NCBI GenBank assembly: GCA_012295275.1 | Contig: CM022668.1 | Coordinates: forward strand, 7,419,318 to 7,451,817 | Origin: Chrysomallon squamiferum | Taxonomy: Eukaryota; Mollusca; Gastropoda; Neomphalida; Peltospiridae | Length of the DNA: 32,500 nucleotides | Reading direction: 5' to 3' | Shown: positions 11,595 through 32,500 of the stretch, one piece after another | Position numbering within the stretch: position 1 is the first letter of the stretch | Layout: each line of letters opens with the position of its first letter | The notes under the pieces: generated by a model | What the model was told of the DNA's origin: nothing | The model's input: only the letters and a program-made list of their open reading frames with translations | Databases searched by the model: none | Program-made: the position numbers and the translations under genes

Positions 11595-12060
11595 TAACAT
11601 TTAACAAATTAGTTTTAATTTAATTTATTATTTTATTATTTGAAACTAGCAAACATATTTAATAATTAACAAATGATTTTTAATCTGAAATAGTATAATA
11701 GAATATTGAACTAAAACTTTAGTGAAAATTTAACCTTTTAACAAATTAGTTTTATTTAATTATTTAAAACTGGCAAATATTTTTGGTAATTAATAAATTA
11801 ATTTTAATCTAATATACTTCTAATTAATAAAAATTATGAATTTACTTAAATATTTATTTGAATTTAAACTTTAATAAAAACTGCAATGATTTATGTAAAA
11901 TTTTAATATACAGAAGTTTTAATGTAAGTAAATAATTTAACCATTAACAAATTAATTTTAATTCAGATAAACTTTTAATTTTGTTAAATATTAAGTCTCT
12001 TTGATAACAGGAAAATAATGATTATTAACAACTATATTTTTAATTAAAATAGTTTTTTTT
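11595..12060 (+). repeat. Diverged tandem array, units about 50-80 bp
   Basis: The core TTAACAAATTAGTTTTAATT recurs, with changes, near 11601, 11667, 11738, 11789, 11943 and 12024, often followed by TATTTGAAACTAGCAAA-like sequence. Confidence 0.65.
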
Positions 12061-12779
12061 ATATTTAAATGTTATTAGAAATTTCAACAAAATGAAAGAA
12101 GAAAAAAATAAACTAATAGTGATAATGATAATAATAAATAAATAAATAAATTTAATTAAATAATGAATTAGTAAATTAATAAATAAGTAAATAAATAATC
12201 ATGCACTATTGCTGAAGCTAAATTTAGATGCAATTCATTACTGTTATCATAGAAATTCAAACTATATAAAAATAGTGTAAATTAAGAATTTAATTTGAAA
12301 TTGTGTTTTGGTAAAACAAGTTTGCTTAATGTTATTTTTCAGTTTATTTTCATTTAAAATAAGAAAAATAAAAAATGTTTAAAAATAAATAAACAATTAT
12401 CAAAAAAGTTAAATCATTAAACAGTTTTAATTTAATTATATTTTAACATAAACTAAAAGTATATTAAAAAAAAATAACTTATAATGTTTTATTCAAAATA
12501 CATTTATATTATCATGTAGAATATGTTGTATAGGCATATACACATGCTAACAGATATGCACATACATATTTATACCTGCACACAAAGCATACCAATACAT
12601 ATAAGTTTTATTTTATATACTATTTTTACTAATTATTCAAATGTTTAGCAAAATTTCCATCATCACATCTTTTCACATAAAACTTATAAATTATTTATTT
12701 ACATAATAATTGTAATTTTATTATTTGATTTTATTTGATTTAATATGAAAACTCCTATTTTAAAAAAATGTTCTTAATA
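12061..12779. other. AT-rich interval, no gene seen
   Basis: AAAT and AAGT units at 12130-12200 and otherwise unstructured AT-rich sequence. Confidence 0.7.
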
Positions 12780-12861
12780 ATTAATTGTAATAATAGTAAA
12801 ATTAATAATAATAAATTAATTATACAGTTATTAATGTTATTATTATAACACTATTATTATC

Positions 12862-12908
<47 letters not shown>

Positions 12909-12980
12909 CCTTATTATTATTATTATTATTATCATTATTATTATTATTAATGTTGATGATGTTGTTGTTGTTGTTGTTGT
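12780..12980 (+). repeat. ATT microsatellite
   Basis: ATT with rare CTT/CAT variants from about 12862 to 12950, then a TTG run to 12980. Confidence 0.96.
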
Positions 12981-13479
12981 GACTATTATTACTATTCATA
13001 AGTTGTCCCTTCATCACATTTTTACTCGTCTTCGTCCTAGAAATCACAGCTAAGACTACAAAAAACGAGTCTGTATTCATAACCTAAATTTTTTCTTTTA
13101 TTATTTTTTTTTTGCCATTCAGCGGGAGATAGAAAATTTGGTCAAGGTGAAAAGAAAAAAATGTTTATTGTTATCTCAGAAATGCCTTGAAAAATCTAGG
13201 TGCAGTTTGAACGCAGCAGCTATGTCATTTAATTTATGCATGTATGTCTTTTTAACTGTGTGGAGCTGAGGGTCCTGGGATCTATTCTTCTTAAAGGAAA
13301 TAATGAGTTGTATCCAAAATTTTGTGAAATTTTAAATTTTAAAATTATTTTTTTAAATATTTTTTTACTTTGTATTAGCTGTTGTTAATGTTAAATTACT
13401 TATATAAATTGTTATGATTAATTTGTTAATTTATGATTATAATAAGTATTATTAATATTCACTTTTTTACTGTTACTTG

Positions 13480-13575
13480 TAATTATTATTATTATTATTA
13501 TTATTACTATTAGTAGTACTACTACTACAACAATAACTACTACTACCACTAGTAGTACTGCTATTATTATTATTG
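13480..13575 (+). repeat. ATT/ACT/AGT triplet array
   Basis: Period-3 repeat that switches from ATT to ACT/AGT and contains the palindrome AGTAGTACTACT at 13512-13523. Confidence 0.9.
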
Positions 13576-13579
13576 AGCT

Positions 13580-14295
13580 TAATTAAATTATTTTCATGGA
13601 ACCTTTTAAAAAGAATATATGGTATGTGCTATCCTGTATATAAAAGATTAGTGACAAAAGTATTTAACAGATTTTCAACAGATAGTTGTATCAGAAAATT
13701 CTAAGACTCTAAATAAGTAAAAAATTAAAAAGATATAAAATTATTTATGAAACTTAACAGTGTTGTTGAATAAAATAGTCCTTTCAAATATTCAAATATG
13801 CTTAATGCAAAGATTAATTTTTCAGAATAAATAATAATATTCCTTCCTTTAAAAGCCACCATTGTGATTTGATCCTGATGTCCCCTGTATCATTTGTTTG
13901 TGGGGCTTTTTTGGTGGATTTTTTTTTTAACCTTGGTTATTGTTCCACGATAAAAGACATGACTTGAATATAAGCTTTAATTTGCTCACAGCAAGCTGAA
14001 TCATGTCAAATATTCTATTCAGTTTATCGGGTGGCCAGTACAAAGACATAAAGATGTTCTGCTTGAATGAACACATATCACCCATCACCTGGTCAAATTA
14101 CAGGTGTATGCCAGGTGTACAACACACACCTGTCCATCCATATGACTAATTAATCATACAGGTAACTTATGAAAACATGTTTTAATCATCGACCATGCTC
14201 AGTATGATTGTCTTCTCCATGTTGAGACAATGAAAAATGATCAGTCACTGTCAAGAGCGAGAGGTCTGGACAAACTGAGTTCAGGTGGGGTTGGG
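13580..14295. other. Unique interval, no gene seen
   Basis: AT-rich to 13850, then more balanced sequence. CACCTGG, ACAGGTGT, CACACCTGTCC and ACAGGTAACTT words at 14085-14170 belong to the dispersed ACCTG family. Confidence 0.5.
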
Positions 14296-14361
14296 TATAA
14301 AAGTGAAAAGGCTGAATGTTCTGGAAGCTGATGTCAGTGAAATTTTATATCCCTGTGTTAA
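14296..14361 (+). promoter_or_regulatory. Candidate core promoter and first coding exon
   Basis: A TATAAAAG box lies at 14296-14303. Downstream, ATG at 14316 (in-frame TGA at 14313) and a second ATG at 14331 read MFWKLMSVKFYIPVL and end with one extra base at a GTAAGT donor at 14362. That is phase 1, which fits exon A and would make Lys at the junction. The implied 5' UTR is very short and the start contexts are weak, so the box or the start may be coincidental. Transcript 5' ends would decide. Confidence 0.2.
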
Positions 14362-14599
14362 GTAAGTGGAGATGTTAGACTGAATTGTTCATTTTTTTTT
14401 TCTTTTTTTTGTTGTTGTTTTGTATCAGATGTAGTCTGGATAGATCATGTGTCCAGTCAGTCTGAGTAATGTAACAGACTAACGTCATTATTTCAAATTT
14501 GTTTCTTTGCAATGAGTTTTAATTTTTAAAATTCTTATATTCACAAGATTTATTAATTTATTTATGTATTATTTTCTCACCTTCTTCTGTTATTATTAG

Positions 14600-14670
14600 A
14601 CATCTTGTTCCTTTTGCTGTTGCTGCTGCTGTTGATGTAGTTGCTGTTGCAGTAGCTGTTATGGTTGTTT
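14600..14670 (+). repeat. CTG/TTG triplet array
   Basis: TTGCTGTTGCTGCTGCTGTTG-like period-3 units around 14615-14665, interrupted. Confidence 0.8.
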
Positions 14671-14889
14671 TTATAATGAAGCCTAGGTTCCTCTTGTTAC
14701 AAGAAAAGTGATATTTTTATATATGTATTTCTAATAGGACAATAACACACAGTACAGTTTAACAGAAGATAAAAAAAAAAAAATATATATATATATGTCT
14801 CTGTTTCATAAATAATTCATAATAACTGTTATAGTCAATATATTGAATTTAATATGAAATTCAATGCTAACTATGTTAAATATGTTTCA

Positions 14890-15564
14890 ATTTTTTGTTT
14901 ATTTATTTATTTATTTATTTATTTTTTTATTTATTTGTTTGTTTTTTTATTTTGGGGAATTTCTTTTTATCATTATGTTATAATTTATTCAAAATATTAT
15001 TGTCATTATTATATTATATTACTATTAATATTATTATTATTATTATTATAAATATTGTTATTATATTACATTCCTATTATTATCATAAATATTGTCATTA
15101 TTTTATTATTATTGTTATTATTTTTATATTTTATTTATTTATTTTTCATTATTATTATTTTTTATGTTTTAATCATTACTAATTTTTAATTTACAAGTAA
15201 CTGTTAGGTATCAAGTATATTGTATGTATTCAGAACAAATGCACTGAAAAGTATTACAACCATAAACAAACATCTGTTGTAAGCTGTTTATGTAAACATA
15301 TAGGTCATAAAACTATTTTAAAATGGATTTTTAGAGTCCACAGTTTAAGAAGATACTTCTGAAATTTAAACTTCTATTATTACTAAACTGATTAAAAATT
15401 GATTATTGAAAAAGCATGGATTACTGATAATTCCAAAAGCATGTCTTGTAGTCTTTTTTTCATTTGTTTATTTATTTTTTATATTCATGCATTTGTTTGT
15501 TTATTTATTTACTTATTTATTTATTTTTTATCTTATTTTATTGTCTTTTTATTTTTATTTTATT

Positions 15565-15599
<35 letters not shown>

Positions 15600-15660
15600 T
15601 TTTTTAATTTATAATCTATTTATATTTATATTATTTGAATTTAAAAAAAAACAAAAAAAA
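14890..15660 (+). repeat. TTTA and ATT arrays with A/T spacers
   Basis: TTTA at 14900-14932, ATT variants at 14995-15180, TTTA at 15500-15600. The unique spacer 15185-15440 shows no gene. Confidence 0.88.
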
Positions 15661-16188
15661 AAACACCTGTACAGGTAACTATTTACAGGTATACTTAGCT
15701 CAGTTTCCATATAATATATTAAAAGATTTCATTTCAAATGGATCAGGTGGTTTATACTGTAGTCTCTGTCTGTTCCACACAAAGACCAGTAACTCAAGAA
15801 CACATAGTTAAGAAGATAAGATGGGGGAGAAAACACGCACTGATTTTCAAGATGGGTTGTGTGTATATATAAAAATATAAAAATAAAAGAAAGTTATTTG
15901 TCCAGTCTCTGTAACATGAAACCAATCCAGAGGACACATAAAAATAAAACAAATTCTATGATATAAACAAAATTTTGACCATAAACTGGACAATTTCAGG
16001 TATAACAGCTCAGCGTGTTTGTAAAGACTGATCATTTTCTTCCTACCCTGGGAGGGGTTTAGGTGTGGCAGCTGGTTTCAAGTGGGTTAGTGAGTTTGAA
16101 GATGGTGTACAGAAGACATCAACCAGATTTTGTATAGAATGTATTGTCACTGTTAAATAGCTTTAGCTTATAGGTGGGTTTTTTCTTC
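15661..16188. other. Complex unique interval, no gene seen
   Basis: Non-repetitive apart from the CACCTGTACAGGTAACT fragment at 15664-15680, which belongs to the dispersed ACCTG family. No exon with both splice sites was found. Confidence 0.6.
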
Positions 16189-16460
16189 TTCTTCTTGTAT
16201 TTGGGGTTATCAGTGGCTTGTATATGATGTTAAGATCTGTGGGAAGGTTTATACAAATGATCACTTTCTGCTAATTTTCTTCTTGTATTTGTTAATGTTA
16301 TGCATTTGGATTTATCAGTGGCTGGTATATGAATGTTAATATCTGTGGGAAGGTTTATATAAATGATCACTTTCTGCTAATCTTTAATTATATGAATGTT
16401 GGGATTTGGATTTAAAATATAATGTTTATTTATGGGAAAGTTTATTAACTTTATTTTAAC
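16189..16460 (+). repeat. Tandem duplication of about 105 bp, with a degenerate third copy
   Basis: TATCAGTGGCT, ATCTGTGGGAAGGTTTATA and AAATGATCACTTTCTGCTAA occur in unit 1 (to about 16276) and again 105-106 bp later (to 16381). A weaker third copy (ATTTGGATTTA, TTATGGGAAAGTTTA) runs to about 16445. Confidence 0.88.
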
Positions 16461-16611
16461 TGAATAATTTTTAATGTTAAACATTCCTTCAATGGTTTAT
16501 CAGGTTTAATTTGTTTAAATCTTTACTTACTGTTTATTTTTGAATGAATTAATGGTTAATGTTAAACATTCCCTTTATTCTTTCCATCTTTTTAATAATT
16601 TTTTTAAATAC

Positions 16612-16637
16612 TTCTCTCTCTCTCTCTCTCTTTCTTA

Positions 16638-16672
<35 letters not shown>

Positions 16673-16833
16673 CTTTCCTGTTTTCTTTTTCTCTCTCTCC
16701 TTTCTTCCATTGCTCTTTCTCTTTTCTTCCTTTCTCTTTCTTTCTCTGTCTCTCTCTCTCTCTTTGTCTGTCTGTCTCTCTGTCTTTGTCTGCCTGTCTG
16801 TCTATCTGTCTCTCTCTCTTTCATTCTCTCTTA
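16612..16833 (+). repeat. TC-rich pyrimidine tract
   Basis: TC, TTTC, TCTG and CTGTC units for about 220 bp. Ser/Leu- or Arg/Glu-rich frames on both strands are repeat artefacts. Confidence 0.93.
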
Positions 16834-16867
16834 TCATATACATAAACATTTTACAAAATGTATTCAT

Positions 16868-16955
16868 CCCCTGTGCAGTGTTTACACATTGCACAGTGTT
16901 TACAATCAGTACACATGCTGTTTGCACACTGCACACTGTTTACAAACTGTTTACA
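16868..16955 (+). repeat. Short tandem repeat around TTTACACATTGCACAGTG
   Basis: Four to five diverged units of about 20 bp alternating GTTTACA and TGCACA(C/G)TG words. Confidence 0.75.
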
Positions 16956-17001
16956 TGTGTTGATATAGATAATAAAGACCTATTGTAACAGCCAGACATC
17001 C

Positions 17002-17043
17002 AAACAAATGTTTGATGTAGACTAAACAAATGTTTGATGTAGA
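17002..17043 (+). repeat. 22-bp direct repeat
   Basis: AAACAAATGTTTGATGTAGA occurs twice, starting 17002 and 17024. Confidence 0.92.
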
Positions 17044-17339
17044 ATTTGTAATTAACCTCCACATTCCACTGTATGGGTTTTTTTTTGTTGTGTTTTTTTT
17101 ACTTCTAAACACACAGAAAGGAGGAAAAATGTGTTTGTTGTAAACTTCCTCTGCAGTTTAAGAGCTGTGTGTTTCAAATGCTGAATCTTGTGTTGTGTAT
17201 ATTTGTATAGTGCAGTTTGAGTCTAACTTAAAAGTGGAAAGTGCTGAATTTGAGAAAATTTGAGGTTTTTAAAAAATATAGGTGACTCTATTTTATAAAT
17301 GGATTAACTGTAGAATTAGAATAAGTAGACTTGATTATT

Positions 17340-17560
17340 ATATTTTTTTCTATTATGATGATGATGACAATTTTATTGTTATTATATTTATGACTGTTTT
17401 GTTATTTATGTTATTATTTTAAATAATTATTAATGGTCTTATTATTATTATCATTATATTATTATTATAATTACTATTATTATTATATTCATTACTACTA
17501 CTACTACTACTGTTGTTGTTGTTATTATTATTATTGTTATCATCATCATCATTATCAGTT
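17340..17560 (+). repeat. Degenerate ATT/ACT/TTG triplet array
   Basis: Period-3 units varying among ATT, ACT, GTT and CAT, without coding potential. Confidence 0.85.
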
Positions 17561-17637
17561 TATAATATTTAATTCTTTTTCTTGTTCATTATATTTTAAA
17601 TTCAGTTTGTTTTTATATTTTCATCTTCCTTTTTTGT

Positions 17638-17643
<6 letters not shown>

Positions 17644-17716
<73 letters not shown>
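17644..17716 (+). repeat. (AC) microsatellite
   Basis: 73 bp of pure AC, followed by ACATAC-type decay to 17740. Confidence 0.97.
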
Positions 17717-17717
<1 letters not shown>

Positions 17718-17921
17718 CCATACACACACACACACATACAAGAACACATTTCTTTGGAATGTCCTTTTGGAAGAGTTATGTGACCTTTCTAATTGTCAAG
17801 GAAACAGGAGCTATGTACAGATTCCTGGTATGAGGTGTGCATTGAGATTCTTATCTCTGTGAAATCCCTTCCAGTGCAAACAGATTAGGTGTTGACTTGT
17901 TCAGATTATACCCAGCTATAT

Positions 17922-17938
17922 CTTGACCCCGGGTCAAG
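17922..17938. other. Perfect inverted repeat CTTGACCC-C-GGGTCAAG
   Basis: Eight-base arms around one base. The arms contain TGACCC/GGGTCA half-sites in everted order. It sits just before the first unit of the 80-bp minisatellite. Confidence 0.6.
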
Positions 17939-17940
17939 CC

Positions 17941-18470
17941 TGAATTACCTCCCCTGACAGTGTGGAATGAACTCTTTTTCTTCTTCTTTTTTCAAAGAAC
18001 ATAATGTGTTTATGATAGTTGATACACCACTGAAATTGATCTGCCCTTTCAATACAGAAGGAATTTTGTTGGTATATGTATATAAGATTATAATTTGATG
18101 ATGTGTCTAAGTTGAATTGTCTCCCTTGACAGTAGAGAAAGAATGCTCTTCTTGTATATGAGATTATAATTTGTAAATGACAAATGATATATCTAAAGAA
18201 TATTGTCTCCCTTGACAGCAGAAATCTTTTTTTTTATATAAGACTGTAATTTGTAAATGACAAATGTTATGTCAACAGAATTGTCTCCCTTGACAATAAG
18301 GAAAGAAATTTTCTGGTGTAAGATTATAATTTCTAAATGACAAATGATATGTCTGAGCAGAATTATCTCCCTTAACAGCAGGGACCCTTTTTTCTTTCTT
18401 TCTTTTTTTAATCATGTGTAAATGACAAATGATTTTTTTAAACAGAATCATTTTCCCTTTTTCTTTTCTT
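17941..18470 (+). repeat. Minisatellite with about 80-86-bp units
   Basis: GAATTGTCTCCCTTGACAG recurs with variation at about 17943, 18114, 18200, 18278, 18359 and, degenerate, 18445. Each is followed by TATAAGATTATAATTTGTAA and ATGACAAATGATAT-like sequence. Copies 2-5 are most alike. Confidence 0.9.
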
Positions 18471-19154
18471 TTTTGTGATAATGTTGCCAGATTGATGTAA
18501 CTAAGAATTAAATAGAATATCCTTCTTTAACCATACTAACCAAGTGTTTAATATATACATATATGTATACAACTACACATGTACATGTGAGTGCATAATT
18601 TAATTTATATGTCAGTGAACTAGTATTTTCACACAAATTGCAGAAACGACAACATTGCATGTGTATACTTTATGTATACTTCATGTATATTTTATTATTC
18701 TGTTTGTTGTTTTTGTTTTGTATTTAAGATAATCACCACAGATCAGAGATGGTTGTAAATGTCACAGCCCAAGGTCAGAACTGGAAAACCTGATCTGTTT
18801 TACAATTAAATCCCTCCATCATCAACCTGTTTTTCTCTGTTTATCTCTCCCATCAGTTGCACTCATTTCAACAGTATTTTTCTAATTTGATAATTTTCCA
18901 TCAGCTTTCATTTCTTTCACATTTAACAGACACAAATGTGTACACCATTGTTTAGCTCAGAGAGCAGAATATGTACTATAATATACCTCATTGTTGTTAC
19001 TGTATACATCACTTCTTGTAACAGCTGGTGTCTATTGATTCAAACCAACATGGCTGCCACCAGACCAGTCATGAAAACTCATAGACTGGTTTTCAGTTCT
19101 CTGCTTCACTCAACATAGAAAACTCACTGACTGTTTTAAAATTAGCTACTTTAA
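18471..19154. other. More complex unique interval
   Basis: Non-repetitive sequence. AACATGGCTGCC at 19047-19058 resembles a YY1 site and is followed by a short open frame to 19118. No splice-supported exon or homology is recognised. Confidence 0.4.
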
Positions 19155-19180
19155 TTTTTATTATTGTTGTTGTTGCTATA

Positions 19181-19252
<72 letters not shown>

Positions 19253-19375
19253 GTTGTTGTTATTATTGGTATTATTATTGATATTATTATTAATATTATT
19301 ATTGATATTATTATTAGTAGTAGTAGTAATACTGATAGTATTATTATTATTATTATCATTATTATCATCATCAAA
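19155..19375 (+). repeat. ATT microsatellite with diverged flanks
   Basis: Pure ATT from about 19180 to 19251 flanked by TTG and GAT/AGT variants that keep the 3-base period. Confidence 0.95.
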
Positions 19376-20257
19376 ATAAATGAATAAATAAATTAATTAA
19401 ATTAAAAAATAAACTGATTCACAAAAGAAAGGAAATAAATTTTCATAAATAATCTTTTTTCATCATTACATAATAATTAATGTAACTGAACTGAGCATTT
19501 GAATTTGTAATTAAATCTACACAGTTGAGTTTTATCATTCGGAGACTACCATAGAAATGAAAGCTTAAAGCCAATGAAATGAAGACTTAAATTAATGAGA
19601 TCTTACATCTAGACATGTCCTATGAAATAATTCATTAAAAAAATGTAATGGATTCCATTCTTTCTTTCCCTCCTTTTTTCCTTTTTTTATTATTTTTTTT
19701 TAATTTTTTTGGCTTCTTCTGAAAAACATAAAAAGGAATTTTGTAAACAAGGTGAAAGGAATGACAAACATAATGATTTGGCTGAGTATCTGGGTTCAAA
19801 CCCTGACAGTAGACACAGGAATTTAAATAGTGATATATTCAGTTAAATATGTCACCTTTTGTGTTAAGTACAGGAATTTCATTTCTTTTTTTTTTTTTTT
19901 ATGAGCTCATTATTTTATTTTTTTATTTTAGAAGAGGAAAACTTGGTTTCCTGTTTTTTATAGGATTTTAATTTTTAGAGGAAGTTTATATAACTTTTTT
20001 TTTAATCCTGAAAACTAAAATATTATTTGATGTATGGGGGGTACAAAAGTAGGTACACAGTAGTATCACATCAGTGAATTCAGTAGCACATTAAATTAGT
20101 TGGACTCATTTTTCTTATTTTGAGAGTCATTAACCATGTTTTATTTAAATTAATAAAAATTCATTTTTTGTTTGAATAATAAATGCCATGAGTACTGTAA
20201 GTGTTTTTTTTTTTTTTTCATATATATTTCTGTTTGTTTATAATAGTTATTGATTGA

Positions 20258-20294
<37 letters not shown>

Positions 20295-20477
20295 AATTTT
20301 GTGTTTATGATTAAAATGAAAATGAAAAATTTGTCAATTAAAATTAACTAAGTAAAAAAATAACAAGTAAATAATATAAAAAAATAACAAAGTAAATAAT
20401 ATAAAAAAATAATAAGTAAATAAGTAAATTAAAAAATTAGTAAGTAAATAAGTAAATAAATAAGTAAATAAATAAAT

Positions 20478-20510
<33 letters not shown>

Positions 20511-20630
20511 TTAAATAATAAATAAACAAATCAAAATTTTTAAATAATAAAAAAAAAAAATGAATTACTAAAATAAAAAGTTAAAACACTACAAAAATAA
20601 AGTAACAAAAATAAACACACAGAGAATCCA
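19376..20630. repeat. AT-rich, low-complexity interval
   Basis: Homopolymer T runs (19876-19900, 20206-20218, 20263-20288), AAGT/AAAT units (20350-20475) and AAT (20477-20512). No gene is supported. Confidence 0.8.
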
Positions 20631-20730
20631 GGTAGCTGCTGATTAGTCAGGTGAGCTGAAACAGAAAGGAAGTTTGGCTATTGTGTAAATTATTGAAAAT
20701 GGCAAACAAACAATAAAAATCCATTTGTGG

Positions 20731-20874
20731 ATGTTGCATCTTTGTCTTGCTTGTTTTGACGTTGTAAACGATGGTGTGATCGCAGCACTCAGTGACTCTG
20801 CCTCAAATATTTGTTGTCACGTTGCTGTTGTTTCGAAAATGAGATTTATTTTAAACGTTTCTCCGAAACGCTGA
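20731..20874 (+). other. CpG-containing island with a 47-codon open frame; possible relic
   Basis: An ATG at 20731 opens 47 codons (MLHLCLACFDVVNDGVIAA and on to NVSPKR) ending TGA at 20872. The stretch has eight CpGs in about 130 bp, against almost none in neighbouring kilobases, and a balanced amino acid mix. It includes the short inverted repeat CGTTTC-TCC-GAAACG at 20857-20871. It could be a remnant of a mobile element or an unrelated conserved island; no family is recognised. Confidence 0.25.
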
Positions 20875-21079
20875 AGAAGTATTTAGAACTCTTCTTTCTT
20901 AGAGTTACTAATTTGTCTGTTAATTTTGAAAATTATGAGATAATCTGGATTATCAGCTGGGGATTAGGATAATTCAGATTAGTAATTTGATATTTGTTTC
21001 GTGGATTTTTTTTTTTTTTTGAACGAGTAAGTTTTCATAACTTCTGTTTTTATGTAATTTATTATTATTTGTTTTAATT

Positions 21080-21164
21080 CCTGATATTTTTATATCTCTT
21101 AATTATTCATGCAAAGAGTATCAGTTTAAACAAAATTCTTAATTTTGTTATTTTTCATCTGTTA

Positions 21165-21208
<44 letters not shown>

Positions 21209-21781
21209 CATAATCATCACCATCATCATTTTTCATATTATTAAAATCTATTATAACCATTATAATTTTAATGACATTATCATTATTATAATTTGTTGTT
21301 TTCCAATAATGTTATTATTATTATTGTTAATATTATTACTGTTACTGTTACTTTTTCAATTACTTCTATTATAATTACTGTTACAACTGCTGTAATTGGT
21401 ACTAATATTATTGTTTTTATTACTGTTATTTTATTAGTATTAGTGTTATTGTGATTATTATTATTACTACTGTTAGTTACTATTATTGTTATTATTGTTA
21501 TAATTACTATTACTATTGTTACTATTGCTATTAATATTGTTTGTTACCTACTATTATTCATCTTATTAATATTATTATTGCCATTATTGTTGTTGATGTT
21601 ATTACTATTACTACTATTATTACTATTATTTTTATTATTACTATTTCTACTTCTATTTTTACTACTACTATTATTATTATTATTATTATTATTATTACAA
21701 CTATAATAATAATTATTATTGTTGTTGTTGTTATTATTACTGTTATTTTTGTTGTCATTGTTGTTGTTGTTGTTGTTACAG
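21080..21781 (+). repeat. Period-3 array (ATT, ACT, TTG) ending at the exon A acceptor
   Basis: Pure ATT at 21168-21207, then several hundred bases in which the 3-base period is kept while units vary among ATT, ACT, GTT and TTG, up to the acceptor at 21781. Long open frames here encode Ile/Thr/Val or Asn/Ser strings and are not genes. Confidence 0.93.
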
Positions 21782-32345
<10,564 letters not shown>

Positions 32346-32359
<14 letters not shown>

Positions 32360-32500
32360 GTAAGTCTACAGTTTGTAATCTACATTACAGTCACAAGTAA
32401 GTCTACAGTTTGTAATCCACATTAGTTACAAGTAAGTCTACAGGTTGTAATCTACATTACAGTCACAAGTAAGTCTACAGTTTGTTATCTACATTACAGT
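32346..32500 (+). repeat. 37-bp minisatellite that includes the exon H splice donor
   Basis: Units start with CATTAC at 32346, 32383, 32420 (35 bp, diverged), 32455 and 32492 (cut by the window edge). Each unit holds ACAAGTAAGTCTACAG, so GTAAGT donors recur at 32360, 32397, 32432 and 32469. The first unit overlaps the last 14 nt of exon H. In units 2 and 4 CATTACAG precedes TCACAA and GTAAGT, imitating a 6-nt exon. Confidence 0.93.

Noticed and set aside
16540-16963. Leu/Ser frames on the plus strand and Arg/Glu frames on the minus strand
   Set aside because: All arise from the TC-rich tract.
18936-19118. 60-codon frame containing MAATRPVMKTHR
   Set aside because: Balanced composition, but no acceptor, donor or homology; the ATGGCTGCC is better read as a possible YY1-like word.

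Overview
This is an extremely AT-rich animal genomic window packed with simple repeats. It reads as nuclear DNA of an invertebrate metazoan; a mollusc or other lophotrochozoan is my best guess (inference, low certainty), because of the mass of TG/CTGT, TC, ATT and TTTA arrays around short GC-richer exons with canonical GT-AG introns. There are no bacterial operons, rRNA or tRNA genes, CRISPR arrays or obvious intact transposons.

The only well-supported gene lies on the + strand from about 21,782 to beyond the right edge. Eight internal coding exons (here A-H) can be joined: 21782-21948, 23580-23715, 24462-24545, 24901-24998, 27718-27819, 29699-30321, 31131-31513 and 32168-32359. Their intron phases agree at every junction (1/0, 0/1, 1/1, 1/0, 0/0, 0/2, 2/1, 1/1) and together give about 595 codons with no stop. 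The protein fragment starts with a charged, helix-prone region (A-D), continues through a long acidic, Ser/Asp-rich, probably disordered region (E-G), and ends with an intracellular-type immunoglobulin I-set domain split between exons G and H. This layout suggests a titin/unc-89/myopalladin-like cytoskeletal or muscle Ig protein, but I cannot name the orthologue. The true start codon and the 3' end are not firmly visible.

Positions 1-21,780 hold no convincing gene. They contain diverged tandem arrays (about 100-bp units at 871-2110, 160-bp units at 6475-7010, 80-bp units at 17941-18470), long microsatellites, and a few more complex islands (7680-8000, 8510-8760, 13840-14380, 15660-16180, 17760-18060, 18720-19130, 20630-20940). 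One island, 14296-14361, has a TATA-like box and a short ATG-containing exon candidate whose phase fits exon A; this is speculative. Other weak exon candidates are given under findings.

The most striking feature is the relation between tandem repeats and splice sites. Most exon edges touch a tandem repeat, and at three exons (C, E, H) the adjacent intron carries copies of exon-edge sequence. After exon H a 37-bp minisatellite has copied the splice donor itself at least four times, up to the window edge. No new multi-gene system is visible; the interest lies in this repeat/splice-site structure and in the unidentified Ig protein.
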